A DNA stretch of 64,000 nt from Trichobilharzia szidati (lineage: Eukaryota > Platyhelminthes > Trematoda > Strigeidida > Schistosomatidae). The notes under the pieces were generated by a model, which made no database searches, was not told the DNA's origin, and saw only the letters and a list, made by a program, of their open reading frames with translations. Location: contig OX235274.1 of NCBI GenBank assembly GCA_944472155.2, positions 33,106,052-33,170,051 on the forward strand. The letters run 5' to 3'. This document shows, piece by piece, positions 43,641-54,606 of the stretch (positions within the stretch are counted from its first letter, which is position 1; the number at the start of each line of letters is the position of its first letter). The translations under genes and the position numbers were made by a program.

Positions 43641-44029
43641 ATTATTACTAATTATGCTTAAATATGAATAAGAGATAGCAACAGTGTTTGCCAAATAAAA
43701 CAAGAACAAAAAGACTAAAAATGTATAAGAAAAAAGTCTTCGGACATTATATAGAACTTTCAGGCCATTGGACTTCACGGAAATTTCGTGGCAGATCAAT
43801 AAGTCTTGTTTATCTGATTAAGTGAAGGAGATGCCGCTACATACGTGGGACCTGAAGCTTTGGCAGTAGTTTGAGACAGCTGCAATTGTCGCACACAGAT
43901 TCAGTGTGGAAGTAAAGGGTTGAATGTGGTCCACCGGCTGGGAAGATCAGGTTTCCCAAGTGTGTTATTCACAAAATAGGTATTCTATAGTTAGAGAGTA
44001 AAAGGTACGTTGAGTTCAAAGGGCGTGTT
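43641..44029. other. Unassigned spacer
   Basis: No supported feature. Confidence 0.4.
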
Positions 44030-44830
44030 ATTATTATTATGATTACCGTCCCGTTGGTTTCCAAGGCGAATACTGGGCTTCGGCAGAACGTCTAAACTCC
44101 GTCATATTCGCCGTAATCCTCTTTAGCTGGCCTCACGACTGACCATGGTCTCTCACATCCCACTAACACGATCACTTCCATGCCACTCTTAGATGCACAC
44201 CCAATTTGTCATTTCCCACTAGGGTTCCAATCGAGGCAAGGGCCTGGAGTGTGATTTCACACGACAGTCTCCTCAGCATGTGCCCAATGCATCCTCATTT
44301 TCTTCCACATATTTGTTGAACAATTGGTTCTTGATTGATTTGTTCCCACTGTTTCTTCTTACTAATCCTGGCTTATGGGCAATCTGGTCTTTAGAATGAA
44401 GACAGTGAGAGTAATTATTGATAAAAGTCTGAAGAAGCTGACATAACATTGGCGTTGAAAACGCGAAATTTTCTTTTAATGAAGAATGCGTCAGATTTCC
44501 AAACTGATTTCAGAATGATGAAGGTTCGTCTCGCCCATCTGGTTCTGGTTTTGACGTTGCCATCTGTGTTGTCGCCTGGGGTTGAAAAGATTCTTCTTAG
44601 ATAAGTGAAGGGAGTGATCTCTTTCAAAAATCCTTCGTTGATAGTGTCTGGTGCTTCTTGTTGTTGTGGTTATTTGTTTATCTTCATCACCTCTATCTTC
44701 TCTTTACCCACCTGAAGCCCTGTCATTACTGCCTGCTTCCTCTGTTAACTTGTTGGTTTTCGTCTGTAGATTGTTGACGTGGTACGTTAGAATTTGGTGA
44801 CACTTTTGCACGTGTTTTCGCTTATATTAA
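44030..44830 (-). mobile_element. RTE-like family B, 3' half, degenerate
   Basis: Parallel to 5745-6590 block by block: TTATTATTATGATTACCGTCCCG tail, GGTTCCAATCGAGGCAAGGGC, ACAATTGGTTCTTGATTG, CCAAACTGATTTCAGAATGATG, TAAGTGAAGGGAGTGATCTC. Minus-strand protein traces include TPFTYLRRIFS and RWARRTFIILKSVWKS. Confidence 0.75.
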
Positions 44831-44859
44831 TTCATTGCATTCTACTATATTGTCGCGAA

Positions 44860-46950
44860 TAATAATGGGCCAAAACTCTAATATGCGTGTTCTTAGGAAC
44901 ACCATTTACTTAGAAAATAGCTTAGGCTCGTCTAGTAACTCATTACCATCCGTTAAATAAATTGTTATTAATAGCCCACCCAATATAAACGCTTCCAACA
45001 TAATTCTAGCCCCTGTAATAAAGGTGGGAGATATCCTGTCAGAAAAGACAGAGATTTCTAGCATAATCTGCATCAAAAACGACACGCAGCTGCAAATAAA
45101 TGAACACAGGACGAAACTAGGTCTGTTTAACCTCGTACTAGAAACTATCTCGCACCATAAACAAGAACTGGGGGATCTCGCTTTTCTAAAACTTTTTAAT
45201 TCGAAGGGTAAACCAACTCATACTGACTCGGAAAGTGCTAAAGAATCAGAGAATGCTATGGCCATTTTGCCGAGCAAAGTTTTTAAAAGACTCGCTTCTA
45301 AACAGAACTCCATAGCGCACAATATACCGGAAAATCAGCCTATAAAGTCAGTTTAACACTCCTGCAAACCTCTTAAATACATCCTATCAGTGTATTTGGC
45401 TAAATAAAAAGGACCGAAACGGTACGTGTCCCATACTTTTAGGTTTGACAGCTGTATAATAGCCGACCAATTTAGGAAATCTGGGGATATTTTGGCCTCT
45501 TCTACAAAATTCAAGAATTTTAAAATAGTCTCGGACAAAACCCCCAACCAACGACAAGTATCTAAGAACACCTTTGACACAAACACAATTATACCACAAA
45601 TCATGAATGAGATCAGTACCGAAGTAATGAAGGACACGGGAGCAAAATGTGACACTCTCATTGTACTAGTTGAACAAATGACGCGTAAAAATGAAATGAA
45701 ACCTAAAAGGAGCAGTAACATCGAAATGAGTCTCGAAGTTTGTGGGAACGTTTCTAGGGAATCTGCCGACCCCACACATGAAGTAGACATGGATGCCCCC
45801 ATTACCGAGATAGTCCCACAGTAAAACCTGGAATATGGTCCCCAAAACCCAAGGTCTCTACACAAGCTTCCATATACCCTCGTTGTGATACTAGAGCATG
45901 TATCTACGCTAAAATTCGACTACAAACTAGCTTGTGGGGGATAAACTCGACAACAGTGATCACAAAATACTGTACTGCACTCTACCTCTTCAACTAACAA
46001 CTAGACACACACCTAAAATTTCCCAGGTTTACTATCAATATAGGGACTATAGAAATGCCGACTGGGAATTCCTGAGAAACTCTGACTGGGAAGAATAACT
46101 TCGAATTGACACTCAATATCTTCCAAGAGACAATCGGCTCGGTGAGAGACACAAGCGCGCCCCTAAAATTTGACCTAAGAACACTAACTCTGTTCATACA
46201 CCGCAAACGCGATTAAAACTGAGAAAACTGAAAAAGAAATTTTAATTCATATAAAGAATTTAGTGCATTACACCAGATACATGAAACACTTAAAAGTCTT
46301 GAGGAGAGACAAAGTGAAGGCACAACTAGAGGAAAATAAAGCCCTAGGGGGCACCTGTAAAACTTAGGAACTCTGCAAGATCTTGCAAAAACGACTGACG
46401 AAGGGTAAAGATAACAATATTAACCACTTGGAACATGCAGGTGTAATTTAGGATGATCCCCAGATTATCAGTGAACTACTCAGCCAGTGGTTCTCCAATG
46501 ACACCAAAGCGCATCCGTCCCCAACTCTCGGAATAACCTGAGAAAATAACTACAGGCTAGGTGACATCTGTGTTGAGTCTCTTGCGGATGATATTGCTAA
46601 AAACATTGTTGCCAGTAAACTAACTGACATTTTACAGGCCATTTTCATACTTTTGTGAATAGCCCACCGTATCGGCTACATGTAACGCTAACTTCGGTAG
46701 TTACGCGCGTTTTCGACAAATTCAAACAATAATGGTGCCTAGGATTATATCATATCAATTGTTTTAACCTATGTAAAGTGTGCTTACCGACATTACTACA
46801 TTAACATTCCTTGTATATATATGTATCCTGTGTCAGTGAAAAATTGTAAATATGTTTACTCCATGCATATATTACTTATCGTGTTGATGATACCTGCGAA
46901 CTGGCGTCGCTCATATACATAAAGTGGGAATAAATAAAAAGAAATAAAAG
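44860..46950 (+). mobile_element. Non-LTR (Jockey/CR1-like) relic with ORF1-like part and deleted reverse transcriptase
   Basis: Two adjacent open stretches (45024-45356 and 45426-45824) are charged and lack known domains, suiting an ORF1-type protein. Then come endonuclease-like ACIYAKIRLQTSLWGIN (45890-45950), a tyrosine-rich VYYQYRDYRNADWEFL stretch (46028-46075), and linker sequence up to DICVESLADDIAKNIVASKLTDI near 46565-46635. The reverse transcriptase that should follow is missing; an AT-rich presumed 3' UTR ending in AATAAATAAAAAGAAATAAAAG-like sequence (about 46930-46950) follows directly. Confidence 0.5.
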
Positions 46951-47009
46951 GTCTTCGAGTTTGTGTGTTTTGGGACGTAAATCATTTGCGAAGTTGAAAT
47001 CTCCTAAAG

Positions 47010-47800
47010 TTTTCTTATTAGTCCAACGTAATCCTGTCTTCCTGGTCCCCACTCATGGCCTTCAGCATTATCCAGATCTCCGTAATTGAGAATATCATAG
47101 GTGATAGTAGCCAGTCTCCTATCGTCACTGTAAATACCTCGCTGAGTTTCCCGTTGTGGATCCTATAACTCTTATCCACTTCTTTATTCATTGCTCTGCA
47201 TATTGAACTCATCCTCTCTTTCTTTTGTAAATGTTTGCAATGGTCCATCTTCAATTTCATATCCTCCTCTCTTCTATTGTCTAACAGGTTTCCTTAGAAA
47301 AATGTCCCTAGCCTTGCCTCTCCTTCCTTCCTAAAACAGCCGTACATATTTTCTTGAACGTCACCGACACAGAGTCTCAGCGCTCTTCCAAATATGTCTC
47401 CTCAGTGATGCCACATAGTTTCACCAACTGCGTTTTAACGGCGGCAGCGAATGAGTCATTTGCTGTTTCTCCCCTTAGCACAGTAATATCTGAAGAGTTC
47501 TCCGTTCCCCTTCATTTTGGTGATAGGTTCCCTATCCATGACTAACTCTCTTCCTTCATTGTTTGCTCCTAGTCTAGCAGTCATAAAGATTTTGATGTCA
47601 CCACTTTTGTACATTATTGTTTGCAGCTGTCAATAGAAATCTCCCTTATTCTCTTGTTTTGATTTGTTCGTAGGCACGTAGTATTTGATAGTTATAACAT
47701 TTTTGGCCTTCTGAGTTGGACCTCGTTGTAACATTCCTGCAGAGCACTGGTTCCCAATGAAAAAGAGCTTGGGCTGCCTCTTCCAGCATAAGACACTCGA
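47010..47800 (-). mobile_element. RTE-like family B, internal fragment
   Basis: Minus strand: an endonuclease trace near 47480-47650 (FYCQLQTI-like, then IKIFMTARLGANNEGRELVMDR), and reverse transcriptase motif region RIHNGKLSEVFTVTIG, LLSPMIFSI, IMLKAMSGDQEDRITL at 47018-47170. The sequence between them is deleted. Confidence 0.6.
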
Positions 47801-48174
47801 AGGCGTTATTTTGACGCAACAAATAACCAGAGTTCCTAAACTCGACCTGCCCTAGAACCTATCTAGCCAGCAGATTACCTTATAAGAAAGCTGGAACAAA
47901 AACGCCTCACTATTGAAAAATATGCCCCGAAAGGAACACCTCCATAGAATAAATCTGAAGACGGTTTTCAGAATAAGTGTTTACTCAAACTACCTGGTTA
48001 TCACGTTTACTGCAGAGAATCCTAGAATCTGCATGCTCACAAACACGAATACAGCTCCAAAAAAAGAAGTAGCCAGCTTGGATGCGTACTCCTTAAGGCT
48101 ACTCTGCTTTCATTTAACAGCATTTGAAGTTTAAACTCAACGTTTGCATGTTGAGCTGGTAAAATGATATTTAT
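47801..48174. other. Unassigned spacer
   Basis: A 73-codon frame at 47913-48134 has no recognised domain. Confidence 0.3.
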
Positions 48175-48370
48175 TATTTTTTATTATAGCTTGATTCTAC
48201 ACAGTATTTCGGCACAAGTGTGGATTTTTCAGCATGCGGTATAGGTAGCCCAAATTTAGCAGGCCGACCATTGTTATCAGATGTGCATCGGCCAGGGATC
48301 GAACTCCGGACTATGTGCATGGTCGGCGAGTGTCCTAACCGCTGTGCTACCGACGCACCGAGTTGAAAAG
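48175..48370 (-). repeat. SINE4
   Basis: Minus strand: GGTGCGTCGGTAGCACAGCGG, CCGACCATGCACATAGTCC and GGAGTTCGATCCCTGGCC match the SINE4 head at 27692. The body runs to an AATAAAAAATAATAAAT-like A-rich end. Confidence 0.75.
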
Positions 48371-49274
48371 GGTTTAGTACACTGAAATGAAGGAAAAATA
48401 AAAACAGCCTTCTACTTTTAACACAGCCTTGAGGTACTGCATGTTTTTAGTGACATTGTACTTAGGTGCACAAGGTCGTTGGACATAGAAATAGGGTTAG
48501 TGGTTCAAATTACTACGCTACTCGTATTTGGAGTTGTCACAACCTTGTATTGTAAGTTGATTTATGTGTGACATTTGAGCTGTAGAAACTTTATTTTCAG
48601 TTTTAAAATTTTTTTCAGGGTTAAACGTCTGAGTTTTGGGTTAAAATGTATATATCATGGTTTTTTCACTATTTGTTCTCATTTGATTTGCTAAAGCAAA
48701 TAAATATAGAAAAATTGCATGTGTTAAAATAAATCAACGGACGGTACACTAGTTGTGTTATGAATATATATGTGCTCACACATGTGTCTATATACTTTTC
48801 GTTTGATTTAAATATAATTATAATTTTATGTGGTTTTTATGGCTTTTCTCGTCGACATATTCCTGGAGAATCCACGGAATTCGTATGGCGCTGTAAAGAC
48901 AACTTCGTTTGTGTAGTAGGTGCATATGCTCTCATAAGGAGGAAAAGCTGAAGTATTTTCAGTGATAAGTCAAATCTCGACTTTTTCTAAAAAATGAAAA
49001 CCCACTCCACTCATGCTGGAGCACACTATTCCCCTCATTTTTTCAGTGTTGCAGTTGTTTATTCTCATAATAGTCTTAATTTTTCATTGCTATATCAATA
49101 GAGAAATGTCCGTTTAGACAGACAAAATAGATGAAGAGAACATGAAATATTTATCCTCCGCTTAAGTATAAGATGTCGTCTCAGTTAAGCACTTCATGAG
49201 TCAATTTTCAGGGTAACACCTAAACTCTTTTGTTTTATCCTGTTTACTTTACAAAAGATTTGTTATGGAAATAA
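48371..49274. other. Unassigned AT-rich DNA
   Basis: No supported feature. Confidence 0.4.
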
Positions 49275-49280
49275 ATCAAG

Positions 49281-50262
49281 GTTGTACCTGTACAGAAACC
49301 ATCTTCTGGAGCGGGTATAAAGTTTAGACCGGTTGCTATAACATCTCCTTTTCTGGAAACTATGGAGAAACTTCTTTTGAATATGCTTAAACCTTCTTTA
49401 AAAGCTTTTAGTGACCCTAAGCAGTTTGCTTATAAGTGTGGAAGAAGTACATTAGATGCAGCCATTGTACTACACCACAATATTGTTTCCTGCCTTGATA
49501 AGGGTGCTAAGTTCGTTCGAACAGCTTTTTTAGACTATACTGCAGCTTTCGACTCTGTTCCTAGGACACTTTTATTAGGAAAGATGATTTCAGCACAAAC
49601 AGAGTCCTGGGCAACTAGATGGCTGTCTTCTTATTTTAAGGATAGGAAACAGCATACTGTTTTGGCTGGAAAGCGCTCCACTTCTCAGCTAACTGAAAGT
49701 GGTGTGCCTCAAGGTGCAGTACTTTCTCCATTTCTCTTCTCTTTCTTTTTGCATGACCTTCCGAACTCACCCAAAGTTAACTTCATTAAGTATGCTGATG
49801 ATTTGACCGTTTCTGTCCCTGTAGTTTCCACATCGGATTGTTCCCATATGAATGGCTTCTTAGCTGAAGTTAAGGATTGGTCTGGCTCAAATGGTCTTAA
49901 ACTAAATCCAACTAAATGCAATACTGTTGGTTTCAGCTTGAGAAGTGAAAAAGACATGCATAGATTGATCCAATCTCATGATTGTTGTAATATTGATGGT
50001 ACCATGATAGAGAGCAAGTCAAGTGTTTCTTATCTTGGCATTAGTTTCTCTTCAAACCTTTGCTGGTCGTCTCATATTCTTATAGTTTCTAAGAAATTTT
50101 TCCGTCTGACTTATTGCATAAAGAAGTTGAGGCACTCAGGTATAACCCAACCTCTTCTCATACAATTTATTAATTCATGTGTTTTGCCCATCATTCTTTA
50201 TTGTTCTCCATTATTCTTCCCTGGGCTACTCAAGAAAGACCATATAATACTACGAAAAACAT
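49281..50262 (+). pseudogene. Reverse transcriptase of CR1/Rex1-like element, first part
   Basis: The reading frame is open up to the insertion. Motifs in order: FRPVAITSPFLETMEKLLLN, QFAYKCGRSTLDA, AFLDYTAAFDSVPR (catalytic Asp), SGVPQGAVLSPFLFS, IKYADDLTVS (intact YADD), GLKLNPTKC and VSYLGISF. Then ILYCSPLFFPGLLKKDH at the break. The 5' end (fingers and endonuclease) is missing. The C-terminal part resumes at 51720-52039 with KAVSRVSAIPLTQL and continues to FINIYARTTKYK and a TAA at 52037-52039. Without the PLE the two halves would be in frame, so the element was intact here when it was hit. Confidence 0.85.
50252..50262 (+). repeat. Target-site duplication, left copy
   Basis: ACGAAAAACAT, matched by ACGAAGAACAT at 51709-51719 (one mismatch). 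It marks the PLE insertion point in the CR1/Rex1-like element. Confidence 0.7.
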
Positions 50263-50389
50263 AAAAGACAGATTCAGCGAAGAAATTTTTCTTTATCGAC
50301 GAAATCATCTTCAGAGGCTGTACAGTCGTATTTACACTTACAAAAATATATAGTGGTCTATTATTGAGTAATAGGGGGTGACATAATTG

Positions 50390-50570
50390 CATGGAGGATT
50401 TCATCATGAGCTGACATCAGTTAGAGAACCACTGGAAGACCTGGGAGTACTGGACAGCTGTTTCGTCCTAGTTTGGGACGCTTCAGCAGTACGCATCCAC
50501 CGGGATTCAAACCCAGGACCTTCTGGTTACAAGGCGAGCTCGTAGACCATTGAGCCACTGGGACCCGATC
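50390..50570 (-). repeat. SINE2 inserted in the PLE, best-preserved ribozyme
   Basis: Flanked by CATAATTG at 50382-50389 and 50571-50578. Minus strand: A box TGGCTCAATGG, B box GGGTTTGAATCCC, then stem I GTACTG, core CTGAAGC, stem II GTCC/GGAC, GAAA, mini stem III CAGCTG, cleavage C, and the partner CAGTAC. Only core position A9 (here C) departs from the hammerhead consensus. Confidence 0.85.
50447..50492 (-). ncRNA. Hammerhead ribozyme-like motif (one core substitution)
   Basis: Type-I layout with a perfect 6-bp stem I (GTACTG with CAGTAC), a 4-bp stem II, GAAA at 50464-50461 and a 2-bp stem III closed by AGCT. CTGAAGC in place of CTGANGA should abolish or strongly reduce self-cleavage. Confidence 0.65.
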
Positions 50571-51708
50571 CATAATTGATATAATTACTCAGAAGTGGCT
50601 TTAGAAGTGAAAATTAAATGTTGTAAATTACGTGGTACTCAACGGCACAAAGATGGAAATTTGATAAGGTTAAAATTGCTATTGAGTGAGAATAAAGGTA
50701 TTTGAGTGTCAATTTAACAAGTGTGAAGAGGGTGTGAAAATATACAAAAGGAGCATATGAGAGTGATAATAGTGAATTAATTATTAAAGCAAAAGCAAAC
50801 TAAAAGTGAAATTAGAATGAAAAGAAAAAATCAAAATATATTTTATTTACAAGGAACGATTAGTGAAGAGGTTAAGACCAAGGTAGAATAAGAGACTGGA
50901 CAATCTTCTTCTGTGTACAGAGTTCAGGGTTGTATTGATGAATTGCCAGAGCCTCCGCCATACACAAAAGCCGAAACCTGACGCCCTTTGTACCATTTGG
51001 CTTCACTTTGTAGATGATCTTGAAAGACGATTCTGGTGGAGCTACGTGGCCTGAGTTCACCAAATGCTCGAGAATTGAGCTAGTAATTGTCTTACATTGT
51101 CCCTTTGCTAACCATGCCGGATAATGTTCAGAGATGCGTTTGGAGAGCGTGCACTTTGTGCGGCCAATATAACTCCACACGAGCGAGTGAATTTATAAAC
51201 ACACATTGAGGTGGCCCAAAGCAGCAGTTTATCCTTCACACATCCGTTGATCATTTGTCGGCTGTAGAAGTTGATACGTAGCTCAGCCATAAAGAAGGCT
51301 TTCCTCAGTGATCTGCATAAGCGGTTCTTCAGGATCTCAGCTGCGGCATCACCTTTAAATTCAACACTCATAAACAGCAGTTTCTTCGGCACCGTCTGTA
51401 TTCTTTCAGGTTTTTCCCTTGGCTTCATGTTTTTCTCGATAAATCTTGGAGGATTCCATTCTCTATGAGGACTTGTCTGAGTCGCTCCAGTTCCCCAACG
51501 ATTGTATCACTTGAAAATATCCTCCTTATTCTTGAGGATAAGGAATGGATCAGATTTCTCTTTCTTCTCAAAGGGACCCAGCTATGGAAATTTGTGTACT
51601 GACCATTCCATGTTGGTTTCCTGTAGATCGATCTTTGAAGAGAACCATCAGTTCTCCTCTTTAGAAAAACATCCAAAAAATGGAATTCCGAGTTAATCTC
51701 TGATTCCG

Positions 51709-51719
51709 ACGAAGAACAT
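51709..51719 (+). repeat. Target-site duplication, right copy
   Basis: ACGAAGAACAT, pairs with 50252-50262. Confidence 0.7.
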
Positions 51720-52297
51720 TGAAGGCTGTAAGTAGGGTCAGTGCTATCCCTTTGACTCAATTAACTGACACTGTTGCCAATAAAGCAAAAATTATTATTA
51801 TTATTAATAGGCATATGAATTCTTGTAAACACTTAGCTAAAGTTATCATGTCTGATAGTGAACATCCTCTTTATTCACAATTGTTTCCTTGTATCTCTTC
51901 GGGTAAGACCAGGAAAAATTTCATAAACATTTATGCTCGTACTACAAAATATAAAAATTCGACCGTAACATATTTGGCACGAGTATTGTGTGAAGAGACA
52001 AATATCAGAAAAGAACTTTTACAACTTTTAAATCATTAACTAAACTATAAAATGTAATGATGCATATTAATGCATGTGTTATTTGTTATATTATTTATTT
52101 ATTATTCACTATGACCCAGCAATGGTGTGATTTTGTTGGGGTTTCATTTTTTCCTATTAACTATCAATATTTTAACATTTTATACATTTATATAATTATA
52201 AACAGAGCTAAACCATTGCAATATGTAAAAGAAACGCTGAAAATTCCATGCTGTAAATTGTTACTGTTGTGGAATACAGTGAATATTATTATTATTG

Positions 52298-54606
52298 GTC
52301 ATCTAGAGAAATAGCTCTCATAAAGGCTATTTGGACGTTTTCAGATACATATATATATATAATATTTACAACTAGGTTATTTTGATATACATTGTGCTGA
52401 ATACTTGACTGTTTGTCATGTGTTTTACGCCTTAAGTTTATCTCTTTGTTTGTACAGACAATGCTCTGTTATTCTGTGCGCAATAGTAATTAACTCCTTT
52501 TTCAATCTAAAACGTCTGATTTAGTTAGCTAAAGCTGTCAACAGATCCAAGTGACCCTGGATGATATTTGCGCTAAAATACATTGAAGTAAATACCAATA
52601 ATCAATATAACAGCATCACAAAGACGGGTAGAATTATTTTTAGGTGGGAAAATAAGACGTCATGCTTACAATGTCTGAAAGTCAGGAACACCGCTGTGGT
52701 TAAATGCGCCATTCTAGATCATCTCTGTTGCTGTCATAACACAGGCGTTAAGTCCCAGTTTACAAGTCTTTGGTACGTAGGCTTTCTCTCAATATCTACG
52801 TAACTTCGTTCGCCTCAGTTTAAGATTCCCATCTACCCATGGTGTTTACCACTACTGTCTCTGAAAGACTACTGACGTCCGGTAACGGATTTTCTTGGAT
52901 ATTCTCAAAGTTCGATGAATCGTAATTGAAGAAGGTGGAGGTCTTTAGTCAATAACGAAAGTCATTTCAGAACATGGACTAAGGTACATGTACGTATGTC
53001 ATCGCGGTAGCTGATCGTAAGAAGAATGGTGGTCGTCCATTGAAGAGCTGTTGATGTATATAGTTCAGAATAAAAACCATGTATTATCATGTTGCAGTTT
53101 CCGCGTTTCTTCAACTGACATCAGTAGAACTAGATGATGAAATCTCCCTTAAATAAGCTGATACAATTTTAATCATTGAACGATTTCACGTAATTCTGGA
53201 TTTGTAGAATGTAGCAAGACTCGCCTAGGGGCTTTTATGCTCTGCAGTCCAATAGTAAACGTTTACGTTTCTGTCTTTTCCAGGTTACCTAAGTTTCTGA
53301 ATGCTATGGTGCTGTTTGGCTTTAGTTGAAGTTCCATGTCAGCCGATGTAGTTAAGGGGGACGTAAGGTTGTGGTGGTTAAAAGATGGTGACATCTATTC
53401 AATCGCTGTATGTCTTCTCAGTAACACTAGCCCTATTATCATTAATTAAGGTATCAGTTATTCTCTCACAATAAAATCCTCTGTATCTTTGAATATTGCT
53501 TGACATATGCAATAAAATTCCAAAGTAATTATGACATCTGAATAAAGCAAGAACAACAGTTTTGCAGAATAAAGTGGATCCATCATTTATTTCGTTGCCT
53601 TCTCATCAGCCGCATACAGGCCTGTAATTATGACAGCATGGTTTCAAGAAAATATTGGGACTGTCTCCATACATACAAAACAACATCTCACTAAACATAA
53701 GCCATAGATTTCACAATAATTTCTAACATTAAATTTTCTTGAAGCGACTTGACAAATCCCTTAACAATATTTGTCGTCAAAAGTGCTTGAGCCACCAAGG
53801 CCCAGCGATTTGTATAGGCTGTGACCTACGGGAATCTGCAGTGTGTTCTCCTGACACGCATAATTAAACGAACTGGTTCCCTTTTAATTCCTAAAAGTGA
53901 CATTCATTTCATTTTACTTAATACATCAAACGAATGTGACAAGTCTCAGTAGTCAGATCTTTTGGAATTCTGATGACAGTATTTATATACCGTACAGCCA
54001 AAAAACTTGCCATCTTTTCACGCTGTTCGCTTTCAGTAGCCATTTCTAATAACTTTAAAAAAGGTAGAACCAAGCAGACTACTTCTCAATACGTAATGTG
54101 TATCATATCATTTTGATATGTAGTCACTCTACCACAGTGCCCTAAATTTTCTTCCTATGTTAATCTAGCCGAAACAGTTGAAGTGATCGAAGGTTCCAAC
54201 CAATTTCACTGCTTATCCTTTAACTAGCAAACCAATAATGCATTATTATTTTGTGTTTGACAGGCAAAATACATGCTGAGATAATTTCTCACAGTGTTCA
54301 GGAAAACTGTATTCACCTCATTATATCAGGAAAAGCAAGTACTAATCTTCAAGAATAACAAAGGAGTCACTGGGTCACGTGCTGGTTGAGTTTTATTTCA
54401 TTTCTGTCCTGTTACATTAGTGGTCATCATTTTCTCAATCAGTTAATGTGTTATAGGTATTCCTTGATGTAAATTTGTGGTCTATTTAAGCTGTTTAGTC
54501 TCCTATAATCTATTTACTTCATACTTTAATTACACTTCTTGATAAACAATAGTGAATCACTCTTCTTTTTGACTTTTGCTGCTTTTTTCATATTTAGTAA
54601 ATTACA
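52298..54606. other. Intergenic DNA upstream of ARP6
   Basis: No repeat family of this window and no convincing coding frame is seen over 2.3 kb, apart from a short (TA)n run near 52348-52362. It should hold the ARP6 promoter; no specific element is recognised. Confidence 0.45.

Larger units (their letters stand above)
50263..51708 (-). mobile_element. Penelope-like element inserted in the CR1/Rex1-like element
   Basis: Minus strand. The 5'-truncated end at 51708 lies in the reverse transcriptase C-terminus (SEINSEFHFLDVFLKRR, GSLQRSIYRKPTWNGQYTNF). A frameshift near 51426 follows, then KPREKPERIQTVPKKLLFM, KDKLLLWATSMCVYKFT, the nuclease SYIGRTKCTLSKRISEHYPAW (after another frameshift near 51175) and MAEALAIHQYNPELCTQKK. 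The 3' UTR is interrupted by a SINE2, and the hammerhead-type tail at 50265-50345 is decayed (CTGAAGATGA, TCGATAAAG, TTTCTTCGCTGAA). Confidence 0.85.
49275..52297 (+). mobile_element. CR1/Rex1-like non-LTR retrotransposon, split by a PLE insertion
   Basis: 5'-truncated reverse transcriptase at 49275-50262, resuming at 51720 and running through the C-terminus, 3' UTR and an (ATT)n tail near 52286-52296. The 3' part is shared with 9975-10660. The interruption is an oppositely oriented PLE flanked by an 11-bp duplication. Confidence 0.85.

Noticed and set aside
52298..54606. Hidden gene upstream of ARP6
   Set aside because: Only short frames without domains; no splice-linked exon series could be put together.
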